The position numbers were made by a program, and so were the translations under genes. Below are positions 62,080 to 64,000 of a stretch of 64,000 nucleotides of DNA, piece after piece. The stretch's first letter is position 1, and each line of letters begins with the position of its first letter. The notes under the pieces are model-generated. The model was not told where the DNA came from, did no database searches, and worked only from the letters and a program-made list of their open reading frames with translations. The stretch is from Paraburkholderia diazotrophica (GTDB lineage Bacteria > Pseudomonadota > Gammaproteobacteria > Burkholderiales > Burkholderiaceae), in NCBI RefSeq assembly GCF_900108945.1, contig NZ_FNYE01000042.1, forward strand, positions 1 to 64,000, read 5' to 3'.

Positions 62080-63135
62080 TCAGGCGACCTTGCGTGCCGG
62101 CACGCCGCGCTGGTCGGTTGGCCGGTTCGGTACCATCCGCAGCTTGTCCAGCGTCTCTTCAACCGACTTCCATTGGGTACCGATCTGGTAGATGCCGCGT
62201 GCCTCCTCCACACTGGCGACGTCGCGATTGAGCTCGCGCGCAATGCGCACCATCTGCTCGATCTGCTGCACGGAGGTCGCACGTTTGCCGTCCGGGCCGA
62301 GCAGCGTATCCTCGATGCCGACGCGCACATGGAGGCCGAGCGCGATGGCCATCGTGTTCATCGGCACGACATTGCGGCCCAGCGTTTCGATCGTGAGCAC
62401 GGCACCATCCGGCGTGCGGCGCGCGAACTCCAGCATGTCGGCCGGATGCAGCCCTGCCGCGCCACCACCGATGGCCACGTAATTGAGGTTTAGCGGACCG
62501 GTATAGACGCCCTTGCGGATCAGGCGCTCGAGCGTCTCGAGCTGCGTGAGATTGCCCAGCATGAACTGTGGCTGGATGCCGGCCGCAAAGAGCCGCCTGA
62601 TGTGCTCGACATGCCACGATGGATTGGACGGCGAGATCATGTCGCGGTAAGCCGCCTGCAGCGCGGGGTTCATGAACGAGGTGCCGGCGATGTCGGCCTC
62701 TGTCAGCAACTCCATGACGTTCATCTGGCCCGTGTTGATCGCGACGGTCACCTGGTCGGGACGCGGGCTCAGCTCCGCGAGCATGTGGCGCGTATCGTCG
62801 TTCGCCCACCTGGCCATCTCGCCGTCGCTTTCCGGCGCGAATGAGATCGAGCCGCCGACCTGCAGGATCATCTTCGGCACCGCTTCGCGCAGAAGCGCGA
62901 GCATCTCGTTGAACTTCGACAGGCGCTTGCTGCCCTTACCGTCCTCTTCGCGCACGTGCACGTGCAGCACCGTTGCACCCGCGTTGTAGCAGTCGACGGC
63001 TTTCTGCACCTGCTCGTCCATCGTGACCGGGATATCGTCCGAATCGCCCGGGATCCATTGCGGTCCGTAAGGCGCGACCTGAATCACGAGTTTTTCCTGA
63101 TTTTCAGGCAGCAGCGAATCGTCCATGAAATGCAT
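62080..63135 (-). CDS. BKACE family beta-keto acid cleavage enzyme (DUF849)
   Basis: A 351-residue TIM-barrel enzyme of the 3-keto-5-aminohexanoate cleavage family, which condenses a beta-keto acid with acetyl-CoA and splits off acetoacetate. TVLHVHVREEDG near residue 55 supplies the zinc-binding His pair, and LQVGGSISFAPES near residue 92, NYVAIGGGAAGLHPADM near residue 222 and ETLGRNVVPMN near residue 252 are family landmarks. The ATG follows GAGGAA. The subgroup and therefore the substrate are not certain; carnitine-type and amino-keto-acid substrates are known for the family. Confidence 0.9.
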   Translation of the reverse strand: MHFMDDSLLPENQEKLVIQVAPYGPQWIPGDSDDIPVTMDEQVQKAVDCYNAGATVLHVHVREEDGKGSKRLSKFNEMLALLREAVPKMILQVGGSISFAPESDGEMARWANDDTRHMLAELSPRPDQVTVAINTGQMNVMELLTEADIAGTSFMNPALQAAYRDMISPSNPSWHVEHIRRLFAAGIQPQFMLGNLTQLETLERLIRKGVYTGPLNLNYVAIGGGAAGLHPADMLEFARRTPDGAVLTIETLGRNVVPMNTMAIALGLHVRVGIEDTLLGPDGKRATSVQQIEQMVRIARELNRDVASVEEARGIYQIGTQWKSVEETLDKLRMVPNRPTDQRGVPARKVA

Positions 63136-63177
63136 GATGTGTATTCCTCATTGAGAATGGGTAGGTGTTGGGTGGCG

Positions 63178-63582
63178 TCAGGCAGCTGTCCGCGCGCCGG
63201 TGCTCTTCTGCTCAAACGCTGCCAGTTCCTCCAGCAGGATCGGCGCGCCGAGACTGGACGAATGAATGCCGAGGACGCTTACGGCCTGCAGAACCGCAGC
63301 GATCTCGTCCTTTGTGGCGCCCAGTTCGAGCGCCTTGCGGATATGCCGGCGCGCGCCCGGCGCATACATGTGCGTGCAGGACGAATCGACCGCGATGGCA
63401 AGAAACTCCAGCACCTTGGGCTCAAGCACACCGGACATCACGGTGTGTGCGCCCATCGTCATGAATTTCTCGGCCCAGACGGGATCGAGTTCGGCAATGG
63501 CATCCCACGCAGGATTCCAGTTGCCCGTTGCGCGCAGTTGATCGCACACTGACGTGGCGCTGCCGTTCGTCTCATTGCTCAT
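63178..63582 (-). CDS. carboxymuconolactone decarboxylase/AhpD-like family protein
   Basis: A 134-residue helical protein. AIAVDSSCTHMYAPGARRHIRKALELGATKDEIAAVLQAV matches the CMD fold, with one conserved Cys followed by His. It lacks the C-x-x-C of true AhpD, so a disulfide reductase role is doubtful. AGAGGA lies 8 bases before the ATG at 63582. It is the first gene of the minus-strand operon and is divergent from the AraC-family gene. Confidence 0.85.
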   Translation of the reverse strand: MSNETNGSATSVCDQLRATGNWNPAWDAIAELDPVWAEKFMTMGAHTVMSGVLEPKVLEFLAIAVDSSCTHMYAPGARRHIRKALELGATKDEIAAVLQAVSVLGIHSSSLGAPILLEELAAFEQKSTGARTAA

Positions 63583-63680
63583 TGCCTGTGTCCTCTGCAT
63601 TTCTGAAAGAGTCGGTACATTGCTTGGTGGTGTGTCCACGGGGACAAGTATCGGGTTTCGGCAAAGAGACGTTTGACGGA

Positions 63681-63708
63681 TTGGGACGAAGAATTTACAT
63701 TTTGGGAC
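63681..63708. promoter_or_regulatory. direct repeat TTGGGAC-N14-TTGGGAC, candidate AraC-type operator
   Basis: Identical heptamers at 63681-63687 and 63702-63708 are 21 bases apart start to start, two turns of the helix. They lie between the divergent operon and the araC-type gene, 17 bases from its ATG. AraC-family proteins typically bind direct repeats with this spacing. Confidence 0.5.
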
Positions 63709-63724
63709 ACCACGGGAAAACGAT

Positions 63725-64000
63725 ATGTCCTATCTGCTTCGCAGTGCAGCCCTCACCAATTTCGTCGAGGTGGCCCGACTGGTCGGCCTCGATCCCTATC
63801 AGCAGTTGAGCGACGCGGGAATTGAGCGGTCCGTGCTGCTCGATCCCGACCTCATGATTCCGGCCGAGGCGGTAGCGCGACTGCTGGAGACATCGGCTCG
63901 GACCGCCGCCGTCGAGGACCTGGGGCTGCGCATGGCCGAGACCCGCCATATCTCGAACCTCGGCGCGCTCGGTTTTGTGATGCGCGAACAGCCGACGCTA
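63725..64000 (+). CDS. AraC family transcriptional regulator, N-terminal part
   Basis: The first 92 codons of a regulator cut by the window end. LTNFVEVARLVGLDPYQQLSDAGIERSVLLDPDLMIPAEAVARLLETSA is the start of the arabinose-binding-like N-terminal domain found in OruR/ArgR-type AraC proteins; the helix-turn-helix is expected beyond the window. It is divergent from the BKACE operon and probably activates it. A TTGGGAC direct repeat lies just upstream. Confidence 0.85.
   Translation, partial: MSYLLRSAALTNFVEVARLVGLDPYQQLSDAGIERSVLLDPDLMIPAEAVARLLETSARTAAVEDLGLRMAETRHISNLGALGFVMREQPTL

Noticed and set aside
1..64000. CRISPR arrays, rRNA and tRNA genes
   Set aside because: No regularly spaced repeats, rRNA segments or cloverleaf-forming sequences were recognised by eye; a covariance-model scan could still find a tRNA.

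Overview
The window looks like a high-GC Burkholderiaceae genome, probably Paraburkholderia, Caballeronia or Burkholderia sensu lato. This rests on protein style (PntB, PanC, an H-NS family protein with Burkholderia-type KYRDPK motifs, a DUF3422 protein, a Burkholderia-style trimeric porin) and on the density of IclR/TetR/MarR/AraC-controlled catabolic genes. No rRNA, tRNA or CRISPR array was recognised.

Region 1 (1-26.9 kb) starts with the end of pntB and then holds a large accessory metabolic block. It carries an SDR, an IclR regulator, an MFS transporter, an amidohydrolase, an enoyl-CoA hydratase, a second SDR, an Old-Yellow-Enzyme-type reductase, a hotdog thioesterase and a TetR regulator. 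Next comes a minus-strand operon of a LuxC-like acyl reductase and two LuxE-like acyl-adenylating proteins around an SDR, headed by a MarR regulator and closed by an 18-bp perfect hairpin. After a frameshifted phosphotransferase gene, an SDR and a tandem-HTH regulator, a plus-strand operon encodes a zinc alcohol dehydrogenase, a DUF1214 protein, a sulfotransferase, a VOC protein, a CysQ-like nucleotidase (frameshifted), CysD and a CysN-CysC fusion. The last three make PAPS and remove PAP, so the operon is a self-contained sulfonation cassette. Read together, the block could activate and reduce a carboxylic acid (LuxE/LuxC), reduce the aldehyde (alcohol dehydrogenase) and sulfate the alcohol. 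That pathway is inference.

Region 2 (27.1-32.8 kb) has an ETF:ubiquinone oxidoreductase, pantothenate synthetase, a FolM/pteridine-reductase-like SDR, a decayed TetR gene and an MFS transporter.

Region 3 (32.8-47.2 kb) is mobile and decayed DNA: gene remnants, a translationally coupled trio of tyrosine recombinases plus a small coiled-coil gene (Tn554/RIT-like), orphan genes, a small HTH gene behind a perfect LexA box, a doubly broken AbiE toxin-antitoxin pair, an H-NS protein with two DNA-binding domains, and a frameshifted diguanylate cyclase gene. Region 4 (47.2-57.9 kb) has an HU protein with a basic tail, two exported polymer hydrolases (PHB-depolymerase-like and glucoamylase), an unknown protein with an SHE motif, a DUF3422 protein, a BON/TPR chimera and a porin.

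Region 5 (58-64 kb) is a minus-strand operon (carboxymuconolactone decarboxylase family, BKACE, MFS, SDR, DUF1289, acyl-CoA ligase) divergent from an AraC-family gene cut by the window end. A direct repeat with two-helical-turn spacing lies between them. Several genes carry frameshifts; raw reads would be needed to separate true decay from assembly error.
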